From NCBI GenBank assembly GCA_030527925.1, contig JAUMZW010000002.1:1-64000 (forward strand): 64,000 bases of DNA, in the 5' to 3' direction. Position 1 is the stretch's first letter. Each line of letters starts with the position of its first letter. The stretch is from Streptococcus sp. (GTDB lineage Bacteria; Bacillota; Bacilli; Lactobacillales; Streptococcaceae). Under the pieces are notes generated by a model. The model saw nothing but the letters and a program-made list of their open reading frames with translations, searched no databases and had not been told where the DNA came from. Positions 16,763 through 26,703 of the stretch are shown in pieces. Both the position numbers and the translations under genes were made by a program.

Positions 16763-17845
16763 CTAAATCATCCTTTCATCTATCTTCACTCGTACAATAG
16801 TCGGTTTTTTTGGTGATATGATGTTAACTTCTCCACTAAAAAATGTCAAACGCTCTTGTATGGAGTGCAGTTCGTTTCCAAGTAATTCACCAAACCCATA
16901 GCCATCATCAGTCATAATTATTTCATAACCCTTTGATTGTTTTAGGTCAAGATGGCACACTTTTGCATTAGCATGCTTAATAATATTTGTAGAAAGTTCT
17001 CTAATAATCATTACTATAGCTGATTCAATCTTAGGCGACAAAGGTTTTCCTGTTAACGAATTCGTGATAGAAAATTGAATATCAGATAATAAAAATAATT
17101 CTCGAATACTCTCTATTTCACTAGTTAAATCTTGTGACTTCAAATCATTAATTAACTGTCTAACATGCGACATGGCATCTTTACTACTATCTTGAATATC
17201 TCGTAATTGCTGTGCAACTTGATTATAATGTTCTTTTTCTAATTGTTTTAAAGCTAATTCAGATTTTAAAGAAAGCATAGCAAACGTATGACCTAAAGTA
17301 TCATGTAAATCACGACTAATACGATTACGCTCATTTTCAGCTGTGAGTAAATTTATATGTTGATTTTTTTGATAAAGTTCTTCTTTTAAAATATTATCTT
17401 TTCTTATATAGGTAGATGTAGCCCAAAAAAGACAAATAAAACAAATAATCAATATCATCATTATTGTTATCTCTGTTGGATGGTCATAAAAAAAGGCATC
17501 ATATGTAGTCAAAAAAAGCAAAATGATAAATGAAATGGGACGATAAGATTTAATCCTATCAGAAAATTTCCAATTCAAGAGATTACATGGAAAAAATAGA
17601 AACCAAGCCATTGTCCCTTCAATAACATAAATCGTATAAAAAATATAAGCAAGAAGATATAACCAAGATAGGGCAATTAATAATTTATGTTTCTTTTCTA
17701 TATGAATTAGAAGAACATAGGCTAGCGTAAAAATAAGAGTTGGTATAGTGAGGTAAAAAATATTATGTCTCAATCCTTCTGTTATGGGGAAGAACAGAAA
17801 GATTAGTCCAATGTAATACATAGTAGAATACTTGTTTTTTCTCAT
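16763..17845 (-). CDS. DesK-type sensor histidine kinase
   Basis: A 360-residue kinase: about five to six membrane spans in the first 135 residues with very short loops (an intramembrane-sensing layout), a linker coiled coil, the HisKA_3 motif [20 protein letters not shown] (His near residue 180), and an ATPase domain with [12 protein letters not shown] and [10 protein letters not shown]. The short external loops suggest that it senses the membrane or its partner ABC transporter rather than a large ligand. It follows the permease gene by 6 bases and precedes its response regulator by 1. Confidence 0.9.
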   Translation of the reverse strand: MRKNKYSTMYYIGLIFLFFPITEGLRHNIFYLTIPTLIFTLAYVLLIHIEKKHKLLIALSWLYLLAYIFYTIYVIEGTMAWFLFFPCNLLNWKFSDRIKSYRPISFIILLFLTTYDAFFYDHPTEITIMMILIICFICLFWATSTYIRKDNILKEELYQKNQHINLLTAENERNRISRDLHDTLGHTFAMLSLKSELALKQLEKEHYNQVAQQLRDIQDSSKDAMSHVRQLINDLKSQDLTSEIESIRELFLLSDIQFSITNSLTGKPLSPKIESAIVMIIRELSTNIIKHANAKVCHLDLKQSKGYEIIMTDDGYGFGELLGNELHSIQERLTFFSGEVNIISPKKPTIVRVKIDERMI

Positions 17846-17851
17846 CTAAGC

Positions 17852-18604
17852 CTAACTCCATTTATATCCGATACGTTTAAAAACAACTGCCAAAATGACA
17901 CTAACCATAACAAAGTAGAACACTAAGATGCCAACTGATGAACTTATTGAGGACTTCTCAAAATGTGCTATTAGAATAGCATTGATATGATATGAGGGTG
18001 TAATTTTTGACATTTCCTGTAACCAGGCTGGAAACATCTCAACTGGAAACCAAAGTCCTCCTAAAACACCCAATCCCATATAAAGGATATTTGATACCAA
18101 AGAGATTGTTTCAGAAGATTTAATATAACTTAATAATAAACCAAGAGGAATAAGACTAAGTGCTGACACTAGTAATATTGTTCCTTCTGAAAGCCAATCT
18201 ATTAAGGAAAGGTCAACTCCTCTAAAGATATGGCCTACACTAAAAACAATGGTCATTGAAATTAAAAAGTAACAAAGCGTTCTTATAAATTTTACCACAT
18301 AATAATCATAAATAGAAACATTGGAAAAAGCTAATAAGCGAATCCTGTTTTCCTTGCGGTCTTCATGAATATTTTGAGGAAGAGAAAATAAGACAAAACT
18401 GAGAATAGAGTAGGCTGTCATTGAGAATAGATACCGTCTAGTCAATAAAACTACTTGCCTAGCAGACATACTTGTATCCGATGTCCATAGTCCAGAAAAT
18501 AATAAAAAGAAAGCTACAGGCATACCAATTGATAAAATGAAAGTTGCCAAACGGCGTTTACTAATTAAAAATTCTTTGTAGATTAGTGTCATGTATTTAG
18601 TCAT
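17852..18604 (-). CDS. ABC-2-type transporter permease
   Basis: 250 residues with about six hydrophobic spans and the ABC-2 layout (cytoplasmic MTKYMTLIYKEFLISKRR, a late segment GVLGGLWFPVEMFPAWLQ before the last spans). It overlaps the ATPase gene by 8 bases, so the two form one exporter. Substrate unknown; together with the adjacent two-component genes it resembles drug- or lipid-responsive export systems. Confidence 0.85.
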   Translation of the reverse strand: MTKYMTLIYKEFLISKRRLATFILSIGMPVAFFLLFSGLWTSDTSMSARQVVLLTRRYLFSMTAYSILSFVLFSLPQNIHEDRKENRIRLLAFSNVSIYDYYVVKFIRTLCYFLISMTIVFSVGHIFRGVDLSLIDWLSEGTILLVSALSLIPLGLLLSYIKSSETISLVSNILYMGLGVLGGLWFPVEMFPAWLQEMSKITPSYHINAILIAHFEKSSISSSVGILVFYFVMVSVILAVVFKRIGYKWS

Positions 18605-19472
18605 TTTCCAAGTCCCTTTCTGTTAAAAAAATATGGTCTAGCAAGCTATGATTAGTCATTTCGATATCTGATATTAAAACATCTTTTGCCATCAAATCCT
18701 TCCAAGTCTCTTCTGGTTTATCACTAATAAAACTGAAACAATCATGTTTTTTCTCCAATTGAGGTAATTTTTCTTCATCAAAAAGAGAAAGATAAATAAG
18801 AGGTAATGTAAATATTTTTTCCTTACCCTCTTGCTTAAGTAAATATGGTGTTGTGTCTTTGATAATCGCTCCCTTATGAAGAATCAAAATCCTATTTGCA
18901 GTTTCTTCAACTTCTTCAATATAATGAGTCGTATAAATAATCGTTTTTCCTTTTTGTTTGAGTTCTTCAATTATTTTCCAAAAATATATGCGGGTACTGG
19001 TATCCATACCTGTTGTTGGCTCATCAAGAAAAATAATATCAGGTTGTTTGATTAGAAGTAAGATAAACGATAAAAATCGTTTTTTACCTCCAGATAAATT
19101 TTCTGCAAACTGGTTTAATTCTTTATCTGAAAACTGTAATAAAGCATGAATCTCCTTTAGAGTCAGAGGAGTTGAAGCTAAATAACGTTCTATAGTAATT
19201 AATTCAGATACTTTCAAACGTTTTTCAACAAAGGTTTCTTGTAACAAAACACTGACATTTTTCAAAGCTTTAGCATTTAACATCTTACCTTTTATCTTAA
19301 TTTCTCCCTCAGTCAAAGGATATTCTCCTAATAAACATGAGATTAAGACAGATTTACCGGTCCCATTTGGTCCAATAATAGCCAAACATTCTCCTTTATT
19401 AACTGAAAAATTGATCTCTTTTAGAATTTGTTTTTTCTTAAAAGATTTATTCAACTGCTTGATTTCTAGCAT
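18597..19472 (-). CDS. ABC transporter ATP-binding protein
   Basis: About 291 residues with Walker A GPNGTGKSVLIS, signature NLSGGKKRFLSF, Walker B IIFLDEPTTGMD and the switch His in TIIYTTHYIEE. It powers the ABC-2 permease encoded next. I start at ATG 19472 (MLEIKQLNKSF), where homology to other ABC ATPases begins; in-frame starts at 19487 and 19499 are possible because no start has a convincing ribosome site. First gene of the four-gene ABC/two-component cassette. Confidence 0.88.
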   Translation of the reverse strand: MLEIKQLNKSFKKKQILKEINFSVNKGECLAIIGPNGTGKSVLISCLLGEYPLTEGEIKIKGKMLNAKALKNVSVLLQETFVEKRLKVSELITIERYLASTPLTLKEIHALLQFSDKELNQFAENLSGGKKRFLSFILLLIKQPDIIFLDEPTTGMDTSTRIYFWKIIEELKQKGKTIIYTTHYIEEVEETANRILILHKGAIIKDTTPYLLKQEGKEKIFTLPLIYLSLFDEEKLPQLEKKHDCFSFISDKPEETWKDLMAKDVLISDIEMTNHSLLDHIFLTERDLEND

Positions 19473-19538
19473 ATTCTCATTTCCCATAGCTCTAAGCACC
19501 TGTCATGATTTCTTTCTTTTTTTCTATATCTATACTAT

Positions 19539-19573
19539 AAAAAAAACCTTTCATCTAAAATAGATAAAAAGGT
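19539..19573 (-). terminator. Terminator after the LmrD-like gene
   Basis: Minus-strand CCTTTTTATCT and AGATGAAAGG pair around a short loop and are followed by eight T residues. It lies between the LmrD-like pseudogene (ends 19627) and the start of the ABC/two-component cassette. Confidence 0.7.
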
Positions 19574-19626
19574 CATTAATTATTATGACAAATGTCATAC
19601 GAAGACTTTCTTTCAGCAAAAAATAC

Positions 19627-21372
19627 TTATTGTTGAGCCATCATTCCAGTTTGAAGTTTATACATGTTATAATAGTTTCCTTTTTGCTTAAGAAGAGTTT
19701 CGTGAGAGCCACTTTCTATTATTTTTCCCTTATCCAAAACATAGATACAATCTGCATCTTGGATGGTAGACAGTCTATGAGCAATAGCTATAGTTGTTCT
19801 CCCTTGTCGCATTTTTGCTAATGATTTTTGAACAATTTGTTCTGTCTCAGAATCAATATTTGCAGTTGCCTCATCAAGAATTAAAATCTTAGGATTGCTT
19901 GCAACTGTTCTAGCAAAAGCTAGCAACTGCCTTTGCCCAGTTGAAAAACTCGCCCCTTTTTCAGTAACTAGTGCTTCATACTTTCCAGGTAGTTTTTCAA
20001 TAAATTGATGAGCATCTACGAATTTAGCCGCCTCCATAACTTCCTGTTTGGAAAGATTATTAAACATTCTAATGTTTGTTGATATTGTACCATGATATAT
20101 GAAAGGGTCTTGCAAAACTAAGCCAATAGTTTTTCGTAATTCTTCTTGAGAATACTCTCTAATATCATAACCACCAATTGTAACAGTACCTGATGAAAAA
20201 TCATAAAAACGCATTAAAAGATTAATAATAGATGATTTTCCTGATCCTGTTGATCCTACAAATGCAATCATTTGACCTTGTTTTACTGAAAAAGAAATTT
20301 CATCTAAAACTTTGTGATTTCCATCGTAAGAAAAGCTAACCTTATCAAATATTATACTCGTATCCTTAATTTGAAGAGGACTATTCCCTTGTTTAGGTTC
20401 ATACCCTTTTTCATCAATTAAAGTAAAAACTCGTCCCGCTGCTACTAATGAGGTTTGGATAATTGAAAAATTTTGCGTTACCTCGATAAGTGGGTCAAAC
20501 AGTCGATTGACATACTGTATAAAAGCATACATCAGACCAGCACTAAGCCCAATACTTACCCCTCGTAAACCAAAAAATGCCATCAAAATTGCATAGGCTA
20601 AAAGTTTTAACAATGACATAGCTGGTCTCAAGTAAACGCTGTCTAAGGCAACAGAACGATTAGCATAAGTGACATAATCTTCATTAATCGCTTCAAACTC
20701 ATTTTTTAATCGTTTTTCTTGATTAAAAACTTGGATAATTCGAATACCATCAATATTTTCAGCTAATTTGCTATTAATCATACTGAGGAGTTGCCTTGTC
20801 TTTTCAATAACCTTAACTGACTTCTTACGGTATTGGTTAACTAAAATAAAAATAAAAGGTAGAAAAAGTAAAATTAAAAATGTTAATTACAAGTTTAAAA
20901 CCATCATCGTGTAAAGCGTTACTATAAAAATAAAAAAAGCTGAGATAAAACTTGATAATACACCTGAAAACATATCACTGACTGCTTCCGTATCATTGGT
21001 TAATCTTGATACTATAGATCCTGATGCCGTTTTATCAAAGTAAGACATCCCTAAACGCTCCATATTAGCAAAAGCATCGTATCGCATATCTCTGACAATA
21101 CTATAAGAAACTCTTGCAAATAAAAGATTTCCAAAATATTGTACTAGAACTTGAGCTAAAAACAGACCATAATAGCCCAGTAAAATCCAAGTAATGTGAC
21201 TACTCTGATTCTGCAAGATGGTGTCAATAAACTTAGAAGCTACCAAAGGGATAATACTTTTAATTACTGTGGTCGATAAGAGGAATAATAGGGCAAAAAA
21301 TGTCCATAGTTTATAGTTTTTCAAATACGACATTAGACGAAGAAAAACTTGCCATTGGTTATGATTCATCAA
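19627..21372 (-). pseudogene. LmrD/YheH-like ABC exporter subunit split by an in-frame TAA
   Basis: The frame from 21372 to 19627 (581 codons if unbroken) encodes an exporter half-transporter: membrane domain (MMNHNQWQVFLRLMSYL onward), Walker A VGSTGSGKSSIIN, signature FSTGQRQLLAFAR and Walker B ILILDEATANIDSE. A TAA at 20887-20889 (codon 162) interrupts the membrane domain; the sequence continues in the same frame (LTFLILLFLPFIF) with no indel. A likely parent codon is CAA or AAA. The fragment from 20781 keeps the ATPase domain but only part of the membrane domain. It is the partner of the intact gene upstream (14-base overlap), so the heterodimer is presumably lost. Confidence 0.88.
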
Positions 21373-23104
21373 ATACCTCCTCCATTTCTAATTGTTGTGA
21401 AAGGTATGTTTTAGCATACCACCCATTTGCTGATAAGAGTTCTTCATGTTTACCTTTTTCAATAATTTTTCCTTGATTCATGACTATAATCACATCAGCA
21501 TGAACAACAGCTGATAAACGATGAGCAGTAATGATTGTTGTTTTTTCTTGACGATTTGATTTCAGGTTTTCAATGATGGCATGTTCTGTTTTTGCATCAA
21601 CTGCTGACAATGAATCATCCAAAATCAAGATGTCAGGATTTAAAATCATGGCACGCGCTATAGCAATTCTTTGTTTTTGACCCCCAGATAAGTCTATTCC
21701 TTTTTCACCAACTAGAGTTTCAAATTTTTGAGGCATGGCCATAATATCATCATAGACTTGTGACGTTTTAGTCACTTCAGTAAGTTTATCATCACTTAAA
21801 TCTGTTTGTCCAAAACATATATTATCTTTTATTGAACTAGCAAATAAAAATTGGTCTTGGGGAATATAGCCTATTAAAGACCTTAAATCTTTTAATCGAT
21901 AATCCTTAATATTATGACCATCCAGGAAAATCTCACCGTCTGAAAGATCGAATTCCCTTAATAACAATCTAATAAGGGTTGTTTTACCTGAACCCGTTTG
22001 ACCAACTACACCTAATGTTTGACCTTTTTCTAGGCTAAATGAAATATTCTCTAAAGTTTGAAAAGTTCCATAAGAAAATGCAGTAATATCATATACTATA
22101 GGACCATTAGAAATCTCCGGTAGAGGATTGGCAGACTCTTTAACATCAGAAACTTGGCTTAAAAGGTTGTTAATTCTTTGATAGGAGACTGATCCTCTTT
22201 GTATAATATTAAATAAAAATCCAATAGCAGTTAAAGGCCATACAAGCATATCTAAGTAGGTAACAAAAGTCACTAGGCTACCTATTATTACTTGCTTATT
22301 CCAAATTAAAAAGGTTCCAATAAAAAGAGTTAACGTATAACTTGCTCCGATAAAAATCAACATCAAAGGGTCAAACATAACATCATAGAACATAGTTCTC
22401 ATATTTTTATGGAAAGTTCTCTGATTAATTTTTTGAAATGCTTGCAACTCTTGTGACTGGTAACCAAAAGATTTTGTTACTTTTATACCTGATACGCTCT
22501 CTTGAACTGTATTATTTAAATCAGAAAATGCAGCTTGAGAATCTTTAAAACTCTCATGTGTTTTTTTCCCTAAACGATTAAGTGCAAAAGCCATTATTGG
22601 CAATGGAATAACAGCAACAATTGTCATTTTCCACGAAATGGTAAAAACCATCATAAAAAGTGTTACAAAAGCTGTTACAGAGGCATCAAAAGCTGACATT
22701 ACTCCACCTCCTGCTAAACGCGTTAAGGCATTAATGTCATTAGTTGCATGTGCCATTAAATCACCAGTTCTATAATTTTGATAAAAGGATGGTGACATTT
22801 TTGTAAACTGTTCAAATAAACGATAGCGCATGATTTGACCTAGCCGATAAGATGTTCCTAAGATATAAATCCTCCAAAGATATCTTAAAAAATACATTGC
22901 AAAAGCTGATAAAATAAGGATTACTAGTTTAATAACTAACTGATCTGAAGATAGTTGTCTAACAGATATTCCATCAATAACAGCTCCCATAATTTTGGGA
23001 GGAATTAGATTTAGGACAGCTACAAGACTAAGTGCCAAAATACCTCTAATATACCTCTTTTTCTCCAGTTTAAAAAACCAGAACAAATTTTTAATAAGTT
23101 TCAT
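21359..23104 (-). CDS. LmrC/YheI-like heterodimeric ABC exporter subunit
   Basis: A 581-residue half-transporter with six membrane spans followed by an ATPase domain: Walker A VGQTGSGKTTLIR, signature [14 protein letters not shown] and Walker B ILILDDSLSAVDAKTE. The residue after the Walker B aspartate is Asp rather than the catalytic Glu, the mark of the degenerate-site member of LmrCD-type heterodimers. The canonical Glu is in the partner encoded next, which carries a nonsense codon. Known relatives export drugs; the substrate here is unknown. On its own this subunit is unlikely to hydrolyse ATP productively. Confidence 0.9.
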   Translation of the reverse strand: MKLIKNLFWFFKLEKKRYIRGILALSLVAVLNLIPPKIMGAVIDGISVRQLSSDQLVIKLVILILSAFAMYFLRYLWRIYILGTSYRLGQIMRYRLFEQFTKMSPSFYQNYRTGDLMAHATNDINALTRLAGGGVMSAFDASVTAFVTLFMMVFTISWKMTIVAVIPLPIMAFALNRLGKKTHESFKDSQAAFSDLNNTVQESVSGIKVTKSFGYQSQELQAFQKINQRTFHKNMRTMFYDVMFDPLMLIFIGASYTLTLFIGTFLIWNKQVIIGSLVTFVTYLDMLVWPLTAIGFLFNIIQRGSVSYQRINNLLSQVSDVKESANPLPEISNGPIVYDITAFSYGTFQTLENISFSLEKGQTLGVVGQTGSGKTTLIRLLLREFDLSDGEIFLDGHNIKDYRLKDLRSLIGYIPQDQFLFASSIKDNICFGQTDLSDDKLTEVTKTSQVYDDIMAMPQKFETLVGEKGIDLSGGQKQRIAIARAMILNPDILILDDSLSAVDAKTEHAIIENLKSNRQEKTTIITAHRLSAVVHADVIIVMNQGKIIEKGKHEELLSANGWYAKTYLSQQLEMEEVFDES

Positions 23105-23120
23105 AGTCTCCTCTCATATA

Positions 23121-23154
23121 AAGAAGGGGCTAACATCACTATCAAGCCCCTTCT
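23121..23154 (-). terminator. Terminator after the vanZ-like gene
   Basis: AAGAAGGGGCT (23121-23131) and AGCCCCTTCTT (23144-23154) form a perfect 11-bp stem. It separates the yunD-yutD-vanZ unit from the ABC exporter genes. Confidence 0.75.
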
Positions 23155-23157
23155 TAT

Positions 23158-23676
23158 TCATTTTTTATAACAATATTTCTTAATAACGCTGTTTCCAAAA
23201 TGATAACATAATAATGCCATTGTACCACCTAATGTGTTTGTCCACAAATCATCAATCTCAAAAACACGATTAGCATTCCATAGAATATCTATTAAGACTT
23301 GTGTCATCTCAATTCCTAAACTAAAACAAAATGCCAATAAGGTGATTCTTTTGTAATTTCTTAGATTAGGATACAGAACGACTAATAAAAACAGGATTGG
23401 GAAAAGTAAAAAAACATTTAATAAATTTTGACCAAATACCCAAATATAATCCCATAAATTTACCAACTGACTAGCATGAACAATTGAATTTAACGGAGTT
23501 AGTAAGACCACTACACGACCAAAATGTTGAATACCCGGTGTCTCAATACCAGCTCGACTAATCTGCGGCCCAAAACATAATCGGATTAAAAATATAAAAT
23601 AAATCAGTAAAACAATATAGATAATATATGTAACTTTAGATGATAGCTTGGTATCTAGATTAAACCAATTTCTCAT
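23158..23676 (-). CDS. VanZ-family membrane protein
   Basis: 172 residues with about five membrane spans and VanZ-like features (LTPLNSIVHASQL, a late FCFSLGIEMTQVLIDILW and DDLWTNTLGG). VanZ relatives are linked to low-level teicoplanin resistance and, in some species, lipid-related functions; the role in streptococci is uncertain. I start at ATG 23676, 1 base after the yutD stop. It forms an operon with yutD and the nucleotidase gene. Confidence 0.8.
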   Translation of the reverse strand: MRNWFNLDTKLSSKVTYIIYIVLLIYFIFLIRLCFGPQISRAGIETPGIQHFGRVVVLLTPLNSIVHASQLVNLWDYIWVFGQNLLNVFLLFPILFLLVVLYPNLRNYKRITLLAFCFSLGIEMTQVLIDILWNANRVFEIDDLWTNTLGGTMALLCYHFGNSVIKKYCYKK

Positions 23677-23677
23677 T

Positions 23678-24241
23678 TCATTGTCCCTTCTGACGAATAA
23701 CAAAATGCCCCGTCATCTTATCTTCTTTTTTATGAGGTGTTTTTTTATCTTTTTGTGCTTTATCTCTTGACGACCGGTTTGAACGTTTTTCAAAATTCAC
23801 TGTTTGGCGCTGTGAACGCTTTGATGATTGTCGTTTTTTACTCGTTCTTAGCATTTTTTTACTATACAATTTCTCTTCTTCAAATTGTAATTCTACTGGG
23901 AATAAATTTTGAAGAATAAAATACGCACAACCAAAGCTACAGTATTCATTCAAATAATCATCTAAACGTTGAATAAAGTTCAACTTATTACCTGATTGTT
24001 CATCTTTATAAAACCCTTTTAATCGAAGTTGGTCGTTAGACCAATCACCAACGATAAAATCATATTTTAATAAAAGCTCTGAGAAACGCTGATTAAAGGA
24101 AGTCATATCAAAAGCATCCTTATGATTTTTAACTAACCGTAAGTGATAATCCTCAGCAACTATATTCTCATCTTTAAATGTAAATTTAAGTCCAGGATAC
24201 TTATTATAATTGTATAATTCCTCTGGAATATCTTTTCTCAT
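23678..24241 (-). CDS. yutD: YutD-family protein (DUF1027)
   Basis: 187 residues. The first 115 or so match YutD (KFTFKDENIVAEDYHLRLVKNHKDAFD, DFIVGDWSNDQLRLKGFY, CSFGCAYFIL). The last 60 are strongly basic and low in complexity (KKRQSSKRSQRQTVNFEKRS, HKKEDK), resembling a nucleic-acid-binding or disordered tail. Function is unknown. It overlaps the nucleotidase gene by 4 bases and is followed at once by the VanZ-like gene. Confidence 0.85.
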   Translation of the reverse strand: MRKDIPEELYNYNKYPGLKFTFKDENIVAEDYHLRLVKNHKDAFDMTSFNQRFSELLLKYDFIVGDWSNDQLRLKGFYKDEQSGNKLNFIQRLDDYLNEYCSFGCAYFILQNLFPVELQFEEEKLYSKKMLRTSKKRQSSKRSQRQTVNFEKRSNRSSRDKAQKDKKTPHKKEDKMTGHFVIRQKGQ

Positions 24242-25569
24242 AGTTCTCCTTTTAAATATTTCCTAACGACATCACGTAATAACTCAGGAAAAAGCAGCTC
24301 GACTTCTTTTTCCCTAATGCGTTCAAAATATGGTGCAAAATAATACTGGTCAACAATCATTAAATCAATAGGTGAATCACCATCTATCTTAGCATCTAAG
24401 TGCAGTTCACCATCTCGAAAATCAAATCCTAGAAATACCATTTCACCAAAAATTTTACCTCTAAAGCCCATTCCCCTTATCTCTTGTGACTTGAGATAAT
24501 TTGCTTCTTTCATAACCTCTTTGACAATAGCGACAAATTCCGAAAAAGTTAAGCTAATTTTAGCTAGTCTCATCTGGTGTGGTAGAGAATGATGAAGAAT
24601 ATCATTTGTCACTTCCTTTGGAAATGCTTCAACAACCAAGCCCGTATTTAATAAGACACAATCAGCTTGACCATACTCTAACATAGCCTTCATAACAACA
24701 TCACAACTCTCTTCAAGAGATAACTCATGGTCAAAAGATTTAATCCATTCTTTAGACAACCCCTGTCTTCCCTTGTTCAAAAAATCTTCGATCCACTGTT
24801 TATCCCCTTGTTCAGAGGCCATATAGTATGTTTCATGAGCTGTCATCTCAGCTAGTCTAAGTTCATGATTTTCAAATGTTAAATTAATTTCTCCAACAAA
24901 TTGTCCAAATTTTCCTGCAGCAGCCATATATGTTCCATTTAAAACAGCTCCACTTTCAAAGATGTGGTGTGTATGTGAACCAATGATAACATCTATCTCT
25001 GGAAATATCTTTGTAAGTTCTTTGTCAACCGACAAACCTAGATGACTCATTAAAATACGACAATCAGCTTCTAGCACTTCTTTTTGACATAAGGTTTTTT
25101 TTAGTGCTGAAATCGGGTCTTCAATCTGCCAACCATTCGGTTCATAAGCCATGGTATAGGGAAAAGTTGCACCTAAAATTGCCAATCTAGTTCCATTTTT
25201 TGTAGTATAAATAACATATTCTTTTGCCCAAATTGGTTGATTGACATTATCTTTTAAATTGCATAAAATCATCTCAAATGAAGCATCGCTATAGACTTGA
25301 TTTAACTCTTCCTTTGTCAAGCCAATCCCCTCATTGTTTCCAATAGTTGCAAATTGGATACCTAATTCATTCATTAATTGACAATTTATTTTTCCTGAAG
25401 TTAATTCTGTCATCGGATGACTCTTATCTATGTTATCTCCTATATCCAATTTGATTACTTCAGCATCTGTTTTAGAATACTCTTCAAAAAAACGTTTTAC
25501 TTTTGGATAAGACTCAAAATGAGAATGCAAATCATTCAAATGAAGAATACGAATATACTCTTTTTCCAT
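24238..25569 (-). CDS. Metallophosphatase / 5'-nucleotidase family protein (YunD-like)
   Basis: 443 residues with the calcineurin-like phosphoesterase motifs LHLNDLHSHFES, LDIGDNID, ATIGNNEG, LMSHLGLS and IGSHTHHIFESG in the first 200 residues, then a 5'-nucleotidase C-terminal domain. There is no signal peptide, so it acts in the cytoplasm, like B. subtilis YunD. Substrate is not known from sequence. First gene of the unit continuing into yutD and the VanZ-like gene. Confidence 0.88.
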   Translation of the reverse strand: MEKEYIRILHLNDLHSHFESYPKVKRFFEEYSKTDAEVIKLDIGDNIDKSHPMTELTSGKINCQLMNELGIQFATIGNNEGIGLTKEELNQVYSDASFEMILCNLKDNVNQPIWAKEYVIYTTKNGTRLAILGATFPYTMAYEPNGWQIEDPISALKKTLCQKEVLEADCRILMSHLGLSVDKELTKIFPEIDVIIGSHTHHIFESGAVLNGTYMAAAGKFGQFVGEINLTFENHELRLAEMTAHETYYMASEQGDKQWIEDFLNKGRQGLSKEWIKSFDHELSLEESCDVVMKAMLEYGQADCVLLNTGLVVEAFPKEVTNDILHHSLPHQMRLAKISLTFSEFVAIVKEVMKEANYLKSQEIRGMGFRGKIFGEMVFLGFDFRDGELHLDAKIDGDSPIDLMIVDQYYFAPYFERIREKEVELLFPELLRDVVRKYLKGEL

Positions 25570-25629
25570 TACCTAGCTGCTCCTTACCCAACCTACAACA
25601 TGATGTAAAACCTAAATATTATTTAAGTC

Positions 25630-26703
25630 TTATTTCGTTGATTTTAAATAATCAATAGCATCCTGAACTTTTGTAACAGGAACAATTTTCATTTTTGTCT
25701 TTAACTGTTTAGCAACTTCCTTAGCTTCTTGATAATTTGTTTTAGCTTTTGGATCCTTCTTTAACGTTGCCTTATCCACAGGATTATTAGGAACAAAGAA
25801 AATTTCAGCACCTTCTTTATCTGCAGATACAACCTTCAAACCTGCCCCACCAATATCACCAACGCTACCATCTTGTTCAATCGTACCTGTTCCAGCGATT
25901 TTACGACCTTTACGTAAGAAATTTCCTGTCAACTGATCATAGATATCAAGTGTAAACATCATTCCTGCACTTGGACCACCGACTCCCTCAGTATTAAAAG
26001 TTACTGGTATCTCACTTGTCACCTCAGTATGGTCAGTTAAGCCGATTCCAATACCATTTTTCCCATTATCGAGCTTAATAATTTTACCAGTCGCATCTTT
26101 TGCTTTATTATCTGATTTATATTGGACACTAACTTTATCCCCAATTTTAAGTGAGCTAACATAAGATACCAAATCCTTAGAATTAGAAAATGTTTTCCCA
26201 TTTACACCTGTCACGGTATCAGCTAAATTTAGACTATCTTTAAAGGTTGAATTTTTTGAAACATTTAATACATAAACTCCTTTATAATCTAAGTTCGCTT
26301 CCTTTCCAGCCAATTTCAATGCTTGATAAATAGCACTATTTTGAGAAGTTTCCATATAAAATTGATTAATTCTTAAAAAGTCACTATTACTATAGCCGCC
26401 TGTTGTTTGTTCAGCTGATGAAATTTCTGTATATGGGGTTAACCAAGCGTAAATGATTTGAGCGACCGTTGCTTGACTAACACTGACAGCTACAAAATTA
26501 TAAGAACCTTTCGCCTTATCTTCTTTTTTATCAACAGTTAAGACTGAACGTATATCATAAGCTCCACCAGGCATCTCTAGGTAATAAGGTAACTGGTAAA
26601 ATAAACTAAATGCAATGACGATTATACTAATAAAGGTAACAATTACCCATCTGAAATCTCTCAAAAATGATGATTTTTGCTTCTTTTTTTTATTGTATTC
26701 CAT
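25630..26703 (-). CDS. Membrane-anchored PDZ/Lon-type serine protease (SepM/YlbL family)
   Basis: 357 residues: one N-terminal membrane span (residues about 15-37), a PDZ domain (LKIGDKVSVQYK), and a C-terminal Lon-type domain with the catalytic Ser in EGVGGPSAGMMFTL (near 244) and Lys in GGAGLKVVSADKEGAEIFFVP-type sequence (near 290). SepM of S. mutans trims the competence-stimulating peptide. The YlbL family is widespread, so a quorum-peptide substrate is only a possibility. It overlaps coaD by 14 bases, forming rsmD-coaD-sepM. Confidence 0.85.
   Translation of the reverse strand: MEYNKKKKQKSSFLRDFRWVIVTFISIIVIAFSLFYQLPYYLEMPGGAYDIRSVLTVDKKEDKAKGSYNFVAVSVSQATVAQIIYAWLTPYTEISSAEQTTGGYSNSDFLRINQFYMETSQNSAIYQALKLAGKEANLDYKGVYVLNVSKNSTFKDSLNLADTVTGVNGKTFSNSKDLVSYVSSLKIGDKVSVQYKSDNKAKDATGKIIKLDNGKNGIGIGLTDHTEVTSEIPVTFNTEGVGGPSAGMMFTLDIYDQLTGNFLRKGRKIAGTGTIEQDGSVGDIGGAGLKVVSADKEGAEIFFVPNNPVDKATLKKDPKAKTNYQEAKEVAKQLKTKMKIVPVTKVQDAIDYLKSTK

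Noticed and set aside
16165..23104. The accessory region from abiH to the ABC exporters considered as an integrative element
   Set aside because: No integrase, relaxase, tRNA, attachment-site repeats or sharp composition change were seen.
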